Origin: Odontesthes bonariensis
Lineage: Eukaryota; Chordata; Actinopteri; Atheriniformes; Atherinopsidae
Assembly (NCBI RefSeq): GCF_027942865.1
Contig: NC_134529.1
Span: forward strand, 29,572,760-29,636,759
Length of the DNA stretch: 64,000 nucleotides
Direction of reading: 5' to 3'
Shown: one piece after another, positions 32,917 to 45,689 of the stretch
Layout: every line of letters starts with the position of its first letter
Numbering within the stretch: position 1 is the stretch's first letter
Notes under the pieces: model-generated
Seen by the model: only the letters and a program-made list of their open reading frames with translations
Told to the model about the DNA's origin: nothing
The model's database searches: none
Made by a program: the position numbers and the translations under genes

Positions 32917-35900
32917 GTAGTGAACAAAAGCTTTTCAGGCTCCCAGCGCTCTGCCGAGTTTATCAAATGTCACTCCCAGTGAGGTGAAAACTTATCTTAC
33001 TTTTGGCTCTTGCTCTCAGGACCTTGCTTTCATCAGAGTATTCCTGTTGAGACGGATGAGACCATGGCATCCTCCAGTGTTGACTTGGCATGGCTTCCTC
33101 CTTGTAAATTCTGTAATGGACAGGAAGAGAGCAGCAGAAAGCCTGAAGACTTTAGCTGTGACCCTGCTCAGAGGGAAGCAGGCAGCAGGGGACAGAGAAG
33201 ACTCGCTGAGGGCCGCTACCAGCAGGAACCAGCTCCTTCTAAGCCTCACATTATGCCCCCCGCTGCAGCCCCCCCAGGACACGTGTGGCCTCAGGATGTC
33301 AGGCTGACACTGTTGGGTGAACGGGACCTCAAGGCTGATCACAGCAGAGGCTCGGCAGGCCCTTCAAACTGGGCCTCGGGCCACTGTGTCGAGGGGTCCT
33401 GGGAGCCCCCCCTACCACTCATGTCAAACTGTGACCCGTATGCTCCGTCACGGTACCCAGCACCACATACGGCAGGTCAGTGCAAAAGCTACCCAGTGGA
33501 AACATGATGCCCTCTGCGGTGACTGTCAGGGTCAGCAGTGGAAAGTAAACCAGGTGTGCTGATGTTTCAATCAGATCAAACAACTCATCACTTCTACTCA
33601 GCGCACTGAAGTATTGTATTTAACTGTATTGTATTTTCTAGCTTACAAAATTGATCTCAGGTTGAGAGGCCTGTTATTTTTCAGATATCCAAAGATATAG
33701 AGTTTTGGTCTGCCACTTTTACACGTGGAAAAGCTCCCAGTCCGGTTCAGGAAGAAGGCAGCCACCACACACAAATAAGAGAGTCAGGATGCTACACCAA
33801 ATTTATTTTGAAAAAGGAAAGTTATTATTTGCACAAGATCAAGGGTGTGATTAAGGCAGTGAGTTGGTCTGTGAACACTCTGAGAAAATCCAATAGAGTC
33901 CAATATAGAATTAAAGTTCATATTCAGGCTGTCATTTTCAACATCTACATGAATATTAAAGTCACCCACTACAATGACTTTATCTGTACTCAGCACTAAC
34001 TGGGATAAAAACTCTGAGAATTCAGACAGAAACTCAGAATAAGGGCCAGGTGGACGATACACAACAACAAACACAAGAGGTTTCTGGGATTTCCACTTTG
34101 CGTGGGAAAAACTGAGAATCAGAGATTCAAAAGAGCTCAAACTAATCTTGGGTCTGGGACTGATGAGTAACCCTGATCTGAAGATAGCTGCCACTCCTCC
34201 TCCTCTGCCTGTGGTTCGAGGAACGTGAACATTTAAACAGTCAAGAGGGAGTTGATTCATTAATGCTAACATAATGCTAACATGATGCTAACATGATGCT
34301 AACATGATGCTCCTGCTGCAGCCAGGTTTCTGTAAGACTAAACATATCAGTGTGATGATGGGGGACATTTGATGCGACAGTAAAACAAACACTCAGCTTC
34401 GACCCCCAGTGAGACCATACTGTGCTGGAATACAACAGAAACATGATGCGCACCAAACAAACCTTCAGAGCTTGATCTGTCACAGATGTTGAGATAAATC
34501 GTTGTATTGTCTGTCTTGCTGCTGGTATTGCTGCTACTAACCAAAGAATTTAAGCCTGCTCCTTCATTATTCTCTGCAGGTCCAGTTCCAGTGCAAGGCA
34601 GCTGTGTAAGGCACTGCGCATGTTGCCCTCCAGCTCCTGTTCACAAAAATGATTACCGTCATCACAGGTATGAGAATCCTGCGGGTCCACACAGGGAGCT
34701 TCAACTCTACCACCAACGGTTTGTTGCTATACTCTGATATTCTCTTCACTGACTCCATTCCAAATTCTGCATGTCCTGTATCTCTGACTGATTGATTGTT
34801 CATTTTCATTTATTTCATCTTTTTTATTGCTCCACAGGAATGGCCCCCAAAATCAGCTTCAATCTAAAGGTGCTCCAAGAGTCCCTCATGGATCTGGGCC
34901 TCAGAGAGAGCCGCTTCCCAGGGATGTAATGCATGAGGTCAGTGTGGGTTGCTCCTTGCTGGCAGGACCAGGCGCAGTCACAAGGGAGGTGAGGAAGACC
35001 ATCAGCCTGCCTGAGGAGAGCAGTAAGTCCCATCCTGAGCAAACGTTTTCCCCATCTCTGTTAAGGATGTTTCACTGACTTCTTTTTCACCAGGAAATGT
35101 TTTCATCACATACTCAGTGGATACAGCCAATGACATAATCCCTTTCATCAGATTTCTGATCAATCAGGGGTTCAATCCAGCAGTAAGTCACATCTCTATC
35201 AACCTTTGCCTCGCAGAGATTTGATCCAAACACTCACAATCTTCCTGCCTTCTCATAGATTGACATGTTTGATAATCCCATCAGAAGAATGGGCATCACC
35301 AAATGGATGGACAGCTATCTGAATGATGTAAGTCTGAGCAGAAAACTGGTCACATCGGAAAAAGAATGTTTTCTTAAAGCTGACAGAGAAATGTCATGTG
35401 ACAGAAATCTGTGCTCATCATCGTGGTTATCAGCCCAAAATACAAAGAGGATGTGGAGGGAGGTGGAGATGATGAACACGGCCTGCACACAAAGTACATC
35501 CACAACCAGGTAAGCTGGCAGAGAAGCTTTGCTGCAGCACGCTGCCACACTCACAGCATGTCACAGGTATGGGAGCGGCAGGATTCATGCAATCAATCCC
35601 ATCAAGACAAAGATTTTAACCCCGTATCACCTGCAGATAAACTGCACTGTATAAAAACTGTGTGTCCCTTCCACTGGCACAGATTCAAAATGAGTACATC
35701 CAACAAGGCTGCCTGAACTTCAGACTGGTTCCTGTGTTGTTTCCGAACGCAACCAAGGTGAGACGGACACATTTACTGCAGTTTCAAAATAACAAGATTC
35801 TTTTTTTATTTGAGTGCACTGACCCTTTATCATGACAAGCAGTGCCACTTATCAAGCCACAACAAAACCCTTTCAGCATGCCTCTGCAGGAGAAACACCA

Positions 35901-36032
35901 GGAGCGCTCAGACCGCTCATCCATCGTAGTCAAAGTTTTATGTGTGAGGGACTCTTTCTTTGGTCCTTCATTTTCTTTTATTTAACGGGTGGATTTAGGG
36001 TGAAGCGTAAACGGGAAACTGTGACAGTTTCG

Positions 36033-36072
<40 letters not shown>

Positions 36073-39000
36073 ATCCTGTTCACATTCTTACGCCTCGGCT
36101 CTCACCTTCATAGTTCACAGAGATGTTAAAGCTGATATTTTAGTTTTATTTTCAGAGGTACTGCATACAATCAAGACACTGTCATTGTTTACAGGTAATC
36201 CAACAAGATAAGTTTTGGCAATACTGATTCAACTTTTAACCATCTTAACCTTGATAGCTCTCTTTTCTGTCTCTGCCCCCTGCTTTTTAACGCTCTCATA
36301 TGTATAAACATGTTTTAAAATATACACGTGTATAAAAAGTTAGTATGAAAATAATCCCAGAGAATATAGTATATGCAAATAAATAAATGTGAAAAGAAAG
36401 TGCAGATGAAATTAGGCTATTGTACATATCTTTGCAGACCCATCCTTTGCACTTCCTTTCTCATCCCATTCATCCATTCTCACACACACACACACACACA
36501 CACCCACCTGCCTACATGTTGTATTGATAAATGAGGATGGGGCAGGAGATGGATAACCGTGTTCTTTCATTGAACAGTACAACAGGGATGTAGAATAGGA
36601 AATATCAGCACTTTGGTGGGAGGTTAGACTATCAGACATGCTATTTTAGTGTGGTCAGGCTGGCATGAAGTTTCTTGTTCATTAATAAGAGTGTCAGCCC
36701 GTTATTTTTCTACCACTGCTTTAGTTGTTGTTCCATTCTGTCGTGTCCCTTCAGTTTGACTGTCTCTTTTCCGAAAAGGAGATCCACTTTGACCATGTTT
36801 CATTGAGTCTGTCCATTCGCAGACTGAGCGAGTGTGGGATCTTTTCCATTAGAAATATCCACCCATTCCCTCAGTGTGGGATCTTTTCCATTAGAAATAT
36901 CCACCCTTTCTCTCAGTGTGGGATCTTCAGGGTCTGGGGAGGTTTTTCTTAGCTGCACTTATCATTATTACAAATAGATGATTATTGGCGTTTCCGGTGA
37001 TGAAGTCTGACTTACCTAAGATAAAAGTTTCAAAATGCTTGGGTATCTTCATATGAAATATTTCTTCCATTGTTTTATGTACGTCTGGCCAGAAATGACG
37101 TCACCCTGGGCATTCCCAGAATGTGTGCCGGTGGGCTGCGTCCCGGTTCCCACATCCTCTCCAGCATAGGGGGTCTTCCCCTGTTTAATGGAGAAATAAA
37201 AATCTTCTTAAACATTTCCATGCAAACTCCCTCCACATACATGCATTGGTGCATTTCCACTGTCGCTCGCAGTAGTTATGCCATTCTTCTTTTGTTGTTT
37301 CAAAGTCTCCTTCTTTTTCCCATTTATTTAATCTACAGTCCATGGAGTAGGATTTTTCTGTTAGGAGACCATGTACAATCTTGAGGTAGCAGTTTTACAC
37401 GAGTATGACCTTAGGATTTCATTTAGTATTGCATCTTCCAGATCTATTGGATGGTTTTTATTGCGTTTCTCAAAATAATTACGTAATTGCAGGTGTCTAT
37501 AAAAGAATGTTCTCTTTTTACAGTTTGGAAGTCTTTTAATACTCCCTTGTTTGTAAGAACGTTGCGGTCCCTCTGCTTGTCCGGTTTTAAATCTCAACTC
37601 TAACTGGTTGGGTTTGAAGTCTGGCTCGTATGCATACCATCTGATTATCCATCATTTATCTAGTCATTTATATTTATATTATTTATGTTTTCATTGCCTT
37701 CCAGGTTTTAAGCTGGGACTTCAGCCATGGATTTGTCAATTTGTTTATTATTTGTGCTACTTCCTTATTACCCAGTACTGCTTGAATCCTTGATTTAAGT
37801 CTTTTCCACATCCTTCCATCTTGCATTATACTCCTGGTCACATAAATTTAATAAGAGCTTGATCTGTGTTGAGTGAAAGTAATTTCTCAGCTGTGGGACT
37901 GCCATTCCGACTCCTTTTTTTGGGAGTTGCAATGTGTTGAATCTTACTCTCGGTTCTTTCTCTTGCCAGATAAATCTCCAGAGAATTTTGTCCCACTCGT
38001 TAAATAGCTGAGTTTTAATTTCAACAGGGAGAGCTGGAAACAGAAACAGGAATCTAGGAAGGATATTCATTCTAATGGTTTCTATTCTTTGTGTTAAACT
38101 AATAAATGGGTTGGAATTCCATCTCAATATACTTGCTTATGTCTCATGCAGGAGTGGGTTGTAGTTTATTTCTTTAGTTGTGGTTATTTCTTTTGGCAGC
38201 AATATTCCAAGATATGTTATTGCCTCTTGGTTCCATCTGGCATGGAGTCTGTTTTGTAGCTCTGTTGGTGGGCTGTAATTTAGCTTTAACAGTTGTTTTT
38301 TTTTTGGATCTTTAGTTTGTATCCTGCATATTTACCAAATTGTTCTAATAATTTGGATAATTCAGGGAGAGATTTGTAAGGTTCAATTAGGTCCAGCAGA
38401 ATGTGGGCTGCATACAGCGCCACCTTGTGTTCATCGTTATTTAAATGAACATTTTTGATGCCGTCTTTCGGCCTGATCCATTGGGCTCTATGAAGAGAGC
38501 CAAAAGAAGCCTTTTCTTGTGCCACGTTCTAATTTGATATTTTAACTTTGTCTTATATTGTCATTTGTTTGTCTCTGTAGGATAAATCCGGTCTGGTCTT
38601 TATGGGTGAGCTGGGGGAGAACTTCTTCAATTCTTCTTGCAAGAATTTATGTGTAGAATTTATAATCAATATTGAGAATTGAGATAGAGATATCTTTTCC
38701 CTCTTTGGGTATGGCTGAAATAGGGCCCCTTTCCATTTTGTGGGAATCGTTCCTTCTTTTAAAGCATTATTGGATATATGAAGGAGGTATGCTTTTAGTT
38801 GGGTCCTGCAGGCCTGGTACCGCTCAGATGAGAATCCTGGTGGCTTTCAGCTTGGTGTAATTCTTCCTCTGTTATTTCTGTTGTCAGTTTATTATTTTGT
38901 TGCTCATTTGAGATAGGTAAGTTAAGAGAATTGAAAAAACGTGGAATATTTTCTTCCTCTAATTGTGGTAGAGAAGAGTTCTGATATTCTTGCTTTGTAT

Positions 39001-40535
39001 TTCCTCTCTTTTCTACCCGAGCTTCTTTGTAACTGGCTCCCTGGTTTTGTGTATAGTGCCGTCTGCTTTTTGTTTTGTCCTTTTCTCGCGAACAGTTTAG
39101 TAAATTTGGGGCCCATCTCGTAGTACTTTGGTTTTGTATATTTCTTGGGTGGACCAGTTTGTTTATCTCCTTCCTAACTTCCTTTAATTGTAACGGGGTT
39201 GTGTCCCTTTTGTGTTTCGTATCGAGCTCTTCCAGTTCCCACTTTATTTTGTTAGACTCTCTTGTCTTTCTTTATTTTTGTTTGCACACTAGATTATATT
39301 CCCCCTTAAAACAGCTTTTGATGTAACCCTAACCCTTTCTGAGGTAACTTCTCCCTTGTTATTTTCTTGTAGAAACTGTTCTATTTCTTTCTTTATTTGT
39401 GTTTTAAATTGCATATGGGTTAGAAAATTTGAATTAAGTTTCCATAAGATGTTTCTTGGGCTGTTGCTGATTTGGACTGTTAGCAGAAGAGAGGCATGAT
39501 CCAACAAGTCAGTATTACCACGTTCACACTGATGGACTCTATGACGATCTCTCTTATGAATAAAAAAGTAATCTACTCCCGAGTACACATGGTGTGGATA
39601 AGAGTTCTGTTGGGTGAACATCTCGCCATAGATCCATCACCCCAACGTCCGACGTGAGAATCTTCATTTTTTTACAAGTTGCGGTTTGTATGAAAGTTTT
39701 CAAGGAGTCTAGCCTTGGATTGATTCGTATGTTCCAATCCCCTCCGCATATAAGAACGCCTGTTGCTTCAGACATCAGGTCAAATATTTTACTGTACATT
39801 GCCATATTACTGCCAGCTGGAATAGAAACATTCAGTATCGATACTTCAGTATCTTCTATTTTCCCTGAGATCTTCCTTGGGTATCTTTCATCTCTGAGGT
39901 CTTCTCAAAGGGAAGTCTTTGGGATAATAGGGTGGCTATGCCTCCTCTATGACCAGATTTGTAAGATGAGTAGAATACTTTTGACAGTTTGACATGTTCT
40001 GTTGGGCTGAGGTGCGTTTCCTGTGATAAAGCAACGTGTGCTTTTTCTTTTTTCACTTTACTCTGGATCTTGAGGATTCCATTTGTATTGTATGAAATAA
40101 TCATAAGAGTTTGGTTGTCTGTCATTTTTTTCCCTTGTTATTTATACCTTCTTTCTCCCCGTGTTGTATAAAATCTTATACATGCCAGATTACACCAGGA
40201 GAGCAGAATGAGAATATCTTCTTCATTTCATCATTTAAAGAGAAATCTTTGCTTCCTTTTAATCAACATATCAGCGCTGGGCTTAGAGAGATACAGCTGT
40301 CTGGAGTCATTGCTGTATTACAGGTAAAAGGTAAAAGGACCATCATTCCTACAGCCTGCTAAGCCTCTGTGCTCCCTCTGTATTTCAGAAACATGTCCCC
40401 AGCTGGCTCCAGAGCACCAGGATCTACCACTGGCCAAGGGACACCCAGGACTTGCTGCTGCGCCTTCTCAAGGAGGAGCGCTACATCATCCCTCAGCCAC
40501 GCGCTGACCTTACCCTCACTGTTCGTCCTCTCTGA
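32901..40535 (+). CDS. traf3ip2: TRAF3-interacting protein 2 (Act1/CIKS), SEFIR adaptor, 9 coding exons
   Basis: Cytoplasmic adaptor that joins IL-17 receptors to TRAF6 through SEFIR-SEFIR contacts and so activates NF-kB and MAPK signalling. Exons: 32901-32916, 33020-33475, 34580-34667, 34838-35022, 35094-35182, 35259-35327, 35405-35509, 35683-35757, 40389-40535; 1230 nt, 409 residues, phases consistent. The N-terminus has SIPVETDET, matching SIPVEVDES of mammalian Act1 and containing the TRAF6-type motif PxExxE. The SEFIR domain (about 250-400) has box 1 [51 protein letters not shown] and [11 protein letters not shown], ending [13 protein letters not shown]. It is shorter than human Act1 (about 570) because the proline-rich middle is reduced. 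The same-strand place between fyn and rev3l matches the human order. Confidence 0.93.
33020..33475 (+). CDS. traf3ip2: traf3ip2 exon 2, TRAF-binding N-terminal region
   Basis: Residues 6-157. Opens [17 protein letters not shown]; then low-complexity, Pro/Ser-rich sequence, including [13 protein letters not shown]. Acceptor CTCTCAG, donor GTCAGT. Confidence 0.88.
33784..34450 (-). mobile_element. Non-LTR retrotransposon endonuclease fragment
   Basis: On the minus strand the frame gives LTETWLQQ (about 34310-34340), then [33 protein letters not shown] and [11 protein letters not shown] with [12 protein letters not shown]. This is the order of the AP endonuclease domain of L2/Rex1-type LINEs. 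It lacks reverse transcriptase and lies in traf3ip2 intron 2, opposite to the gene. Confidence 0.85.
34580..34667 (+). CDS. traf3ip2: traf3ip2 exon 3
   Basis: Residues about 158-187, [18 protein letters not shown] then [11 protein letters not shown]. Cysteine-rich stretch CVRHCACC. Acceptor TCTGCAG, donor GTATGA. Confidence 0.8.
34838..35022 (+). CDS. traf3ip2: traf3ip2 exon 4
   Basis: Residues about 187-248, ending [13 protein letters not shown], which aligns with the TSNLPEELRK region just before SEFIR in human Act1. Acceptor CCACAG, donor GTAAGT at 35023. An in-frame GTCAGT inside the exon could act as an alternative donor at 34938. Confidence 0.82.
35094..35182 (+). CDS. traf3ip2: traf3ip2 exon 5, SEFIR start
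   Basis: [18 protein letters not shown] then [18 protein letters not shown] is SEFIR box 1. Acceptor CACCAG, donor GTAAGT. Confidence 0.93.
35259..35327 (+). CDS. traf3ip2: traf3ip2 exon 6, SEFIR
   Basis: [18 protein letters not shown] then SYLND; aligns to [20 protein letters not shown] of human. Acceptor TCATAG, donor GTAAGT. Confidence 0.93.
35405..35509 (+). CDS. traf3ip2: traf3ip2 exon 7, SEFIR box 2
   Basis: [20 protein letters not shown] then [14 protein letters not shown]. Acceptor GTGACAG, donor GTAAGC. Confidence 0.93.
35683..35757 (+). CDS. traf3ip2: traf3ip2 exon 8, SEFIR
   Basis: [19 protein letters not shown] then FPNATK. Acceptor GGCACAG, donor GTGAGA. Confidence 0.93.
36036..36071. 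repeat. (GT)n microsatellite
   Basis: GT repeat in the last traf3ip2 intron; a (CA)n tract follows at about 36479-36502. Confidence 0.9.
36834..36935. repeat. 48-bp direct repeat, about two copies
   Basis: A block GTGTGGGATCTTTTCCATTA with its following bases is repeated at about 36834 and 36878, with a partial third copy at about 36917, next to the L1-like element's 3' side. Confidence 0.8.
36960..40140 (-). mobile_element. L1-type LINE, decayed, antisense in the last traf3ip2 intron
   Basis: Minus-strand pieces occur in the order of an L1 ORF2: endonuclease start ISYNTNGIL and ALSQETHLS (about 40020-40110), [14 protein letters not shown] (about 39715-39760), reverse transcriptase region [10 protein letters not shown] then [15 protein letters not shown] (38300-38440), the [20 protein letters not shown] segment (38030-38110) and a C-terminal zinc-knuckle relic ending FWECP (about 37105-37165). 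Stops and frameshifts separate these. The RT box reads YAAH where active enzymes have YADD, so the catalytic aspartates are gone. Confidence 0.88.
40389..40535 (+). CDS. traf3ip2: traf3ip2 last coding exon
   Basis: [36 protein letters not shown] and the C-terminal TLTVRPL, TGA at 40533-40535. Acceptor TTTCAG. The 3'UTR probably ends after AATAAA at 41433-41438. Confidence 0.94.
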   Translation, partial: KHVPSWLQSTRIYHWPRDTQDLLLRLLKEERYIIPQPRADLTLTVRPL

Positions 40536-43500
40536 ATCAAAGAAAAAACATCTATTTTCTCATTTTCTCAAGCGTTCAACACTTCTTTGTAAGAAATACC
40601 TTGATGGGTGCTGTGCGGTTCAGTTTTAGCTTTCTTTTTGTCGGTTGTTTTTGGACTGATTGATGTATTGTTGTGATCTACTATTCATTTCTTCTCTCGG
40701 TCCATAGTCTTTATGAAAGAAGAATTAAGAAGAAACATTTTTATATTACAGTGGCAAACAGGGCTCCTGGTGTGACATGGTCTTTGCTTGACATTTGATT
40801 TAAATCAATCCAATGAGGTTACAGTGGTGGTTAGCATGCTCATCTCACAGTAAGGTAATGGACGGGTCCCAGAGTGTCCATAAAGTCAGCTGCCTGCTGT
40901 TGCTGTTGGACAGCGGGAAATAAGAGCCGAATTTAAGGGCCAAAAAGCCCAAACAATGAGTTAAAAATAAATTTAAACCCCACTTTTGTTCCAGAACTGA
41001 TAACACTTTCGTCTCAAAGAGAGACGATCTTTATTAAACACATTTGGATCATTTTATTATGGTCACCTTAAAGTTTAATGGCTTTGAGACTTTCGCTCAA
41101 TAATTACATGAAGTTTGATATGTTAAACCAATAAGCTAATTCCACTTTAAAGTGAAAACACAAAGTGGCTTGAAACGCAATTTGATTTCTATCTTTCATT
41201 GAATTTCTGTTCATTCTCACATTCTTTGTATGCTACTTTTCATTATCTCATCGATGTTCTTGTAGAATGATTAAAAAGCTAATTAATAATCATATAGTAC
41301 AAGTTTTAAATTTCAACCGTTTGTAAAGCGTATGATTATCCAGAAGGTGGCAGCATGTCGCAGATATTAAAAACACTCTCAGCACCAGTCACCTGTTTCC
41401 TTTGCAAATGATATATTTAGATATTTATTTGCAATAAAAAGATGAATTCAGTCTAAATGATGACTTACTTTGAGTGCGTATAGAAAGAATCAGGAACCAT
41501 GAAACATCAGTGTGAGGCACACTCATCCTGTCCGTATGCTGCACACCTGCTCAGTGCAAACACACCCTGTTCACCAAGGCTGACAGAATATCATGATGAG
41601 GTGTGTGTGTGTGTGTGTGTGCGTGTGTGGAGCTCTGCTCATGTCCAGCTGTTCATCAGCCCCTGCACCACAGTGTTTTCTGTAACCATGAAAGCAGTCA
41701 GGACCAGTAAAAAACCGTTTGTTTGTGTTCCAGGACTCGCAGGCCTCATCCGGTGAGTTCAAAGCAGCCAAACGCAGATATATCCCCTCTGGCTGTAAAA
41801 TATAGATCATATATTGGCTAATTTCACTTTTTCCTTATATCCACTGTTTATCCATGACACTAAACAGCCTTGAGTCATGTCTTATTGAATACCTCGAAAT
41901 AGATTAATATTGTACATATGGGCTGAATTATCTCTGAAAAAGACAAATAATTAGTGGTTTACTTGTGTTGTGCTCAGCAACAACGTGCTGGTTGCTTTTA
42001 TGGGCATGTGGATCCCATGTGGATGGATGGAATTTATTTTCCCTTTAAACACCAAAACACAGACAGAAGAGAGAAGAAAACCAATGAAAAATGTTTTTCC
42101 TTAAATAAAACAGATGGACAAACTGGGAAAACAGGTTGTTGTTCCCTTTTTGAAGTTCATTTCTCTTTGGAAGTACACAGATGATTCGAATCTGTGATGA
42201 ATTGAGCTTTTTCATTACTGGAGCATATCCCTCTGCATCCCTCAGCTCACACTGAAGGAGGTTTTTCCCCAGTCTAATTCTTCACTCCACATTTGGACTA
42301 ATCATATAAAACACAAAAACTGTAGCTCATTCTGCTCCTGATTTAAAAGAAAAGAGCCTTTCTCAAACTGATCCCTCCATTTCTTTATTTCTAAAACTCA
42401 TTGCCCTTCACAGCATTCTCAGATTTAGGAATGTAATGCACTGGAGCATGCAGACAGGGAGAAACAGAACCACATGCCGGGCTACTTGGTAGCTCTTTCT
42501 GGGATTTTGAATCAAAGTCGATCTTCATCGGCAGATGTGATCATGTGCTGTGACTAAAAGTATGCCAGAATGTATGACTGAAGTATGAAAAAGTACAAGA
42601 ATTGGACTGCTTTTCCTCCTTAATTCACCTTCTTCACCACTAACTGTGACAACAGAGGAGTTATCTGAGTGAGAAATGGCTCTGCATCCATACTAAGTGT
42701 CTGCAGTCCATGCACTGTAAAGCCCTTTAGATCAAAGCTCACACCAAACACTGCATTAGACACGGTGGATGTGATATCTTTAGATTAGTTTGATGTTAAA
42801 TGTGTCTCTCATATGCACTCTTAGACCTCAGGCATGCTACTGGCAAGCCTGGGCAGAACCTGCTGATTGGTTCATTAAGAGGGCCAGGCTCTGACTCAAG
42901 GTCAGCAGAAGCCCAGCTGCATCCGTGTGAAAATGTGAAGGAAACACGTTTCATCAGTGAATGGGATTTCCCTGAGGTGAAGAGAAAACAGTGAGCTCAG
43001 TACATCCTGCACTACTGCCTGCCACCAGCAGGGGGGTCTCCAGCTGTCTGAGGGGAGTACAGAAGAACCTGTGGATGGGTGGAGGGCCAGCAGCACCACT
43101 GCCACAGGGGGTCTCCAGCTGTCTGAGGGGAGTACAGAAGAACCTGTGGATGGGTGGAGGGCCAGCAGCACCACTGCCACAGGGGGTCTCCGTCTCCCGT
43201 CACTCTGGATGGTAAACAATGTTTTTAAGGGTTTCAAAGTGGAAGAACAGCAGAAATTTACTTTCTAACACAAGTAAACATTATTTCATCATTTATTCCA
43301 GTTGCACTTTCTTTTATGTTATGAGCTGTTTGTAGAAGTGCAAAAATGACAAGTTATAGTTTTGCTGTTGGTAGTCTGCAGGATTGATATCTCACAATAT
43401 CAAATGATGTCTTTAACAAACATAATATGTGACATGTGTCTGGTAACAGAAGGTAAAAACAAACTGTCAAACACAGCTCCGGGAACACAGAAATAGATAC

Positions 43501-44136
43501 GTAGTGGTAGCGGAGACCCTGAACAGGAGCCTCCTGTACGGATCTGGGGCTCTTATGAAAAATATTAATAAGTGATGAACATATTTAAGAAGTAACACCA
43601 GTTCTGTTGATCTCATTGTACTTAATAGGAAGTATTTTTGTTCTTTCACTGTAATATTACAGAATGATACAGCATGCCTGGGGATGAACAGGTATTCTTC
43701 TTAAAGCATTTCTACAAAATAAAATACTCTTGTGGGGTTAACCTGACAATTTTTAATAATAATTTCCTCGCGTGATAAAATAAAAGCTCGTTTCCCTCTG
43801 ATTCTCTGAAAAGCTTGTAGCCAATGAGAAACGTGTTCCAAAACCAACGACCAATGAGGAAAGTGACGCTTTCCAGCTCTCTGATCTGTGCCGCATCCTT
43901 ATTTTGATGCAAAATGTTCCACAATACTGTTTCCGGTTCCACAATAAAGGTCCTTTGGTTCCTCATCCAGTTTGAAAAATAACTCATAAAATGGCCTACG
44001 GTTACTGCTGATAGCACTATCATAATCGAAGATTCATACAAAATCCCATCATCATGTATGATTCAGAAGTATTTCCCCCTCATCTAAATAATTTGTGAAC
44101 ACTTCTGAATTGAGACACACAACCGCCCACGCTCAC
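40536..44136. other. traf3ip2 3'UTR and intergenic region
   Basis: No further gene seen. Contains a (TG)n tract (about 41602-41628) and the direct repeat at 43029-43187. Confidence 0.55.
43029..43187. repeat. 78-bp direct repeat, two copies
   Basis: The block starting GGGGGTCTCCAGCTGTCTGA and ending CACTGCCACA is present twice in tandem and almost identical. Confidence 0.93.
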
Positions 44137-44788
44137 ACTCAGTGGGGTCACATGGCACTGAAAGGATCGGATTATTGGCTAAATTACAATCAGACTGAGT
44201 TGCTCCTTATTTGGGCAAGGGTAATTCTCCTTGGATATATGGCGGTGAATGAATGGTATCAGAGGCACAAAGCGTGTCATACCCCGGTATGATAGGTGGC
44301 GCTGTACCCATTCCAGCTGTTGCTAACAGAGCCACTTCCTGTTGACCTCTTCACCACCAACAACAACAACAAACTCAGGCATTGGAGAAAGATGGAGAAC
44401 GCAGAGCCAGATGAAGCTACGTCCCTCTACATTTGGTCTGTGATGAGCTGCTTGTTGCACAAACGCGATGCCCAACGGAGCATTCTCCATCGCGTTGTTT
44501 CTTTCTTTCTGACGGCGACAACAACAGGAATATCGTCTCCTTTGACTTCCGGGTCACGACCCCGGGAAAACATCTGGAGCATGCGCAGAACGCAAAGTCT
44601 GATTCACCACGTGCTTCAGCGTCTACAAGCAGGTTTAGAGTGACTTTCAACCCAGTTATCTCGGGGTCTGAATCCGATCCGATCCAATTCCTTGTCAGAT
44701 TAAGGTGTCTACATGCACTTAATAACTCAGTTTTATTGTAATTTAGCCAATAATCTGATTTTTACAGTGCCATGTAACCCCACTGAGT
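44137..44788. mobile_element. MITE with about 80-bp terminal inverted repeats
   Basis: The left end ACTCAGTGGGGTCACATGGC, continuing through GATTATTGGCTAAATTACAAT, is mirrored at the right end by ATTGTAATTTAGCCAATAATC and CCATGTAACCCCACTGAGT. The interior carries an ATG frame starting MENAEPDEATSLYIWSVM (from 44392), perhaps the N-terminus of the parental transposon protein. No clean target duplication was found. Confidence 0.78.
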
Positions 44789-44794
44789 GACTCA

Positions 44795-44965
44795 CTCCTA
44801 GGAGGAGTTTAGAGTCACCAATTAACCTGACATGCATGTTTTTGGGCGATGGGAGACACGGGGAGAACGTGCAGACTCCACACAGAGGAGCAAGGATCCG
44901 AACCAGGAACCCTCTGCTGTGAGGGGACGATGCTAACCACCCTGCAGCCTCCTCTGATTCAGTCG
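44795..44965 (-). repeat. Common vertebrate/teleost interspersed repeat (LINE/SINE tail-like)
   Basis: The text TTTAGAGTCACCAATTAACC, CATGCATGTTTTTGGGC and GGGAGAACGTGCAGACTCC is a familiar interspersed repeat segment of fish genomes; its family was assigned from memory only. Confidence 0.55.
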
Positions 44966-45689
44966 ACCATATTTGAACTACCAACTGGGTGTCTTCACTC
45001 TTTTACAGGTATATATTATGTATATACATCTTATATGTTTGTGCTGTTATTCTGAAGGCATCACACAGGATATCACTTCAACTTGAAATAATAGTCGGAG
45101 AACAATACAAAATGAATATGAAAATGAATCCAGTGTTTTTTCAAACATTTCAAATCAGGAGAAAAACACCACCCGTCTCCTCATGACGGAATAAAGGTTT
45201 TTCTCAACTGAAAACAGAATCTAACTATCTGCAGGTCTTATTTAATTAGTTGTTGTCTCGTAAAACAACTATTCTATATTTCTGTTCTCAACAACAGTAA
45301 ACAGTCAGTAGACCTGGGAACTGTTAACTCTGAGCCTTTCACATGGAAATAGATATAGAAAGCTTTGCGCTCGGGACTGAACAACAGGGTCTTTTATTTT
45401 GAAATACCTATTCGGATGTAGTATTCTTCATTCTGTTAATTTACACGGTCTTGGCTTAGCTAACTTGACGTAGCCTGTTATGGAAGACGAGCGAGCACAA
45501 GCAAGGGGCTGTCTGATAATCTAGGACTGGCTGGGACTAGTTCTGGGACGTGATTTGGAAAGATAACGCCACATACCGGAAGCCTGACCAGCGTCTTCCT
45601 GGCCCAAAACAATAACACCACAGTGAGAGCTAAGAGCACGGGACTGCTACACTTATCAGTACCCCACAGAGCCAGCAGTGGCGGGGCTT

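Noticed and set aside
33010..33507. Single-exon start for traf3ip2 at 33010
   Set aside because: The codon there is TTG within the acceptor tract; the ATG exon at 32901 joins in phase.
44296..44643. MENAEPDEATS frame as a host gene
   Set aside because: It lies wholly between the inverted repeats of a MITE, and no splice structure supports a host gene.
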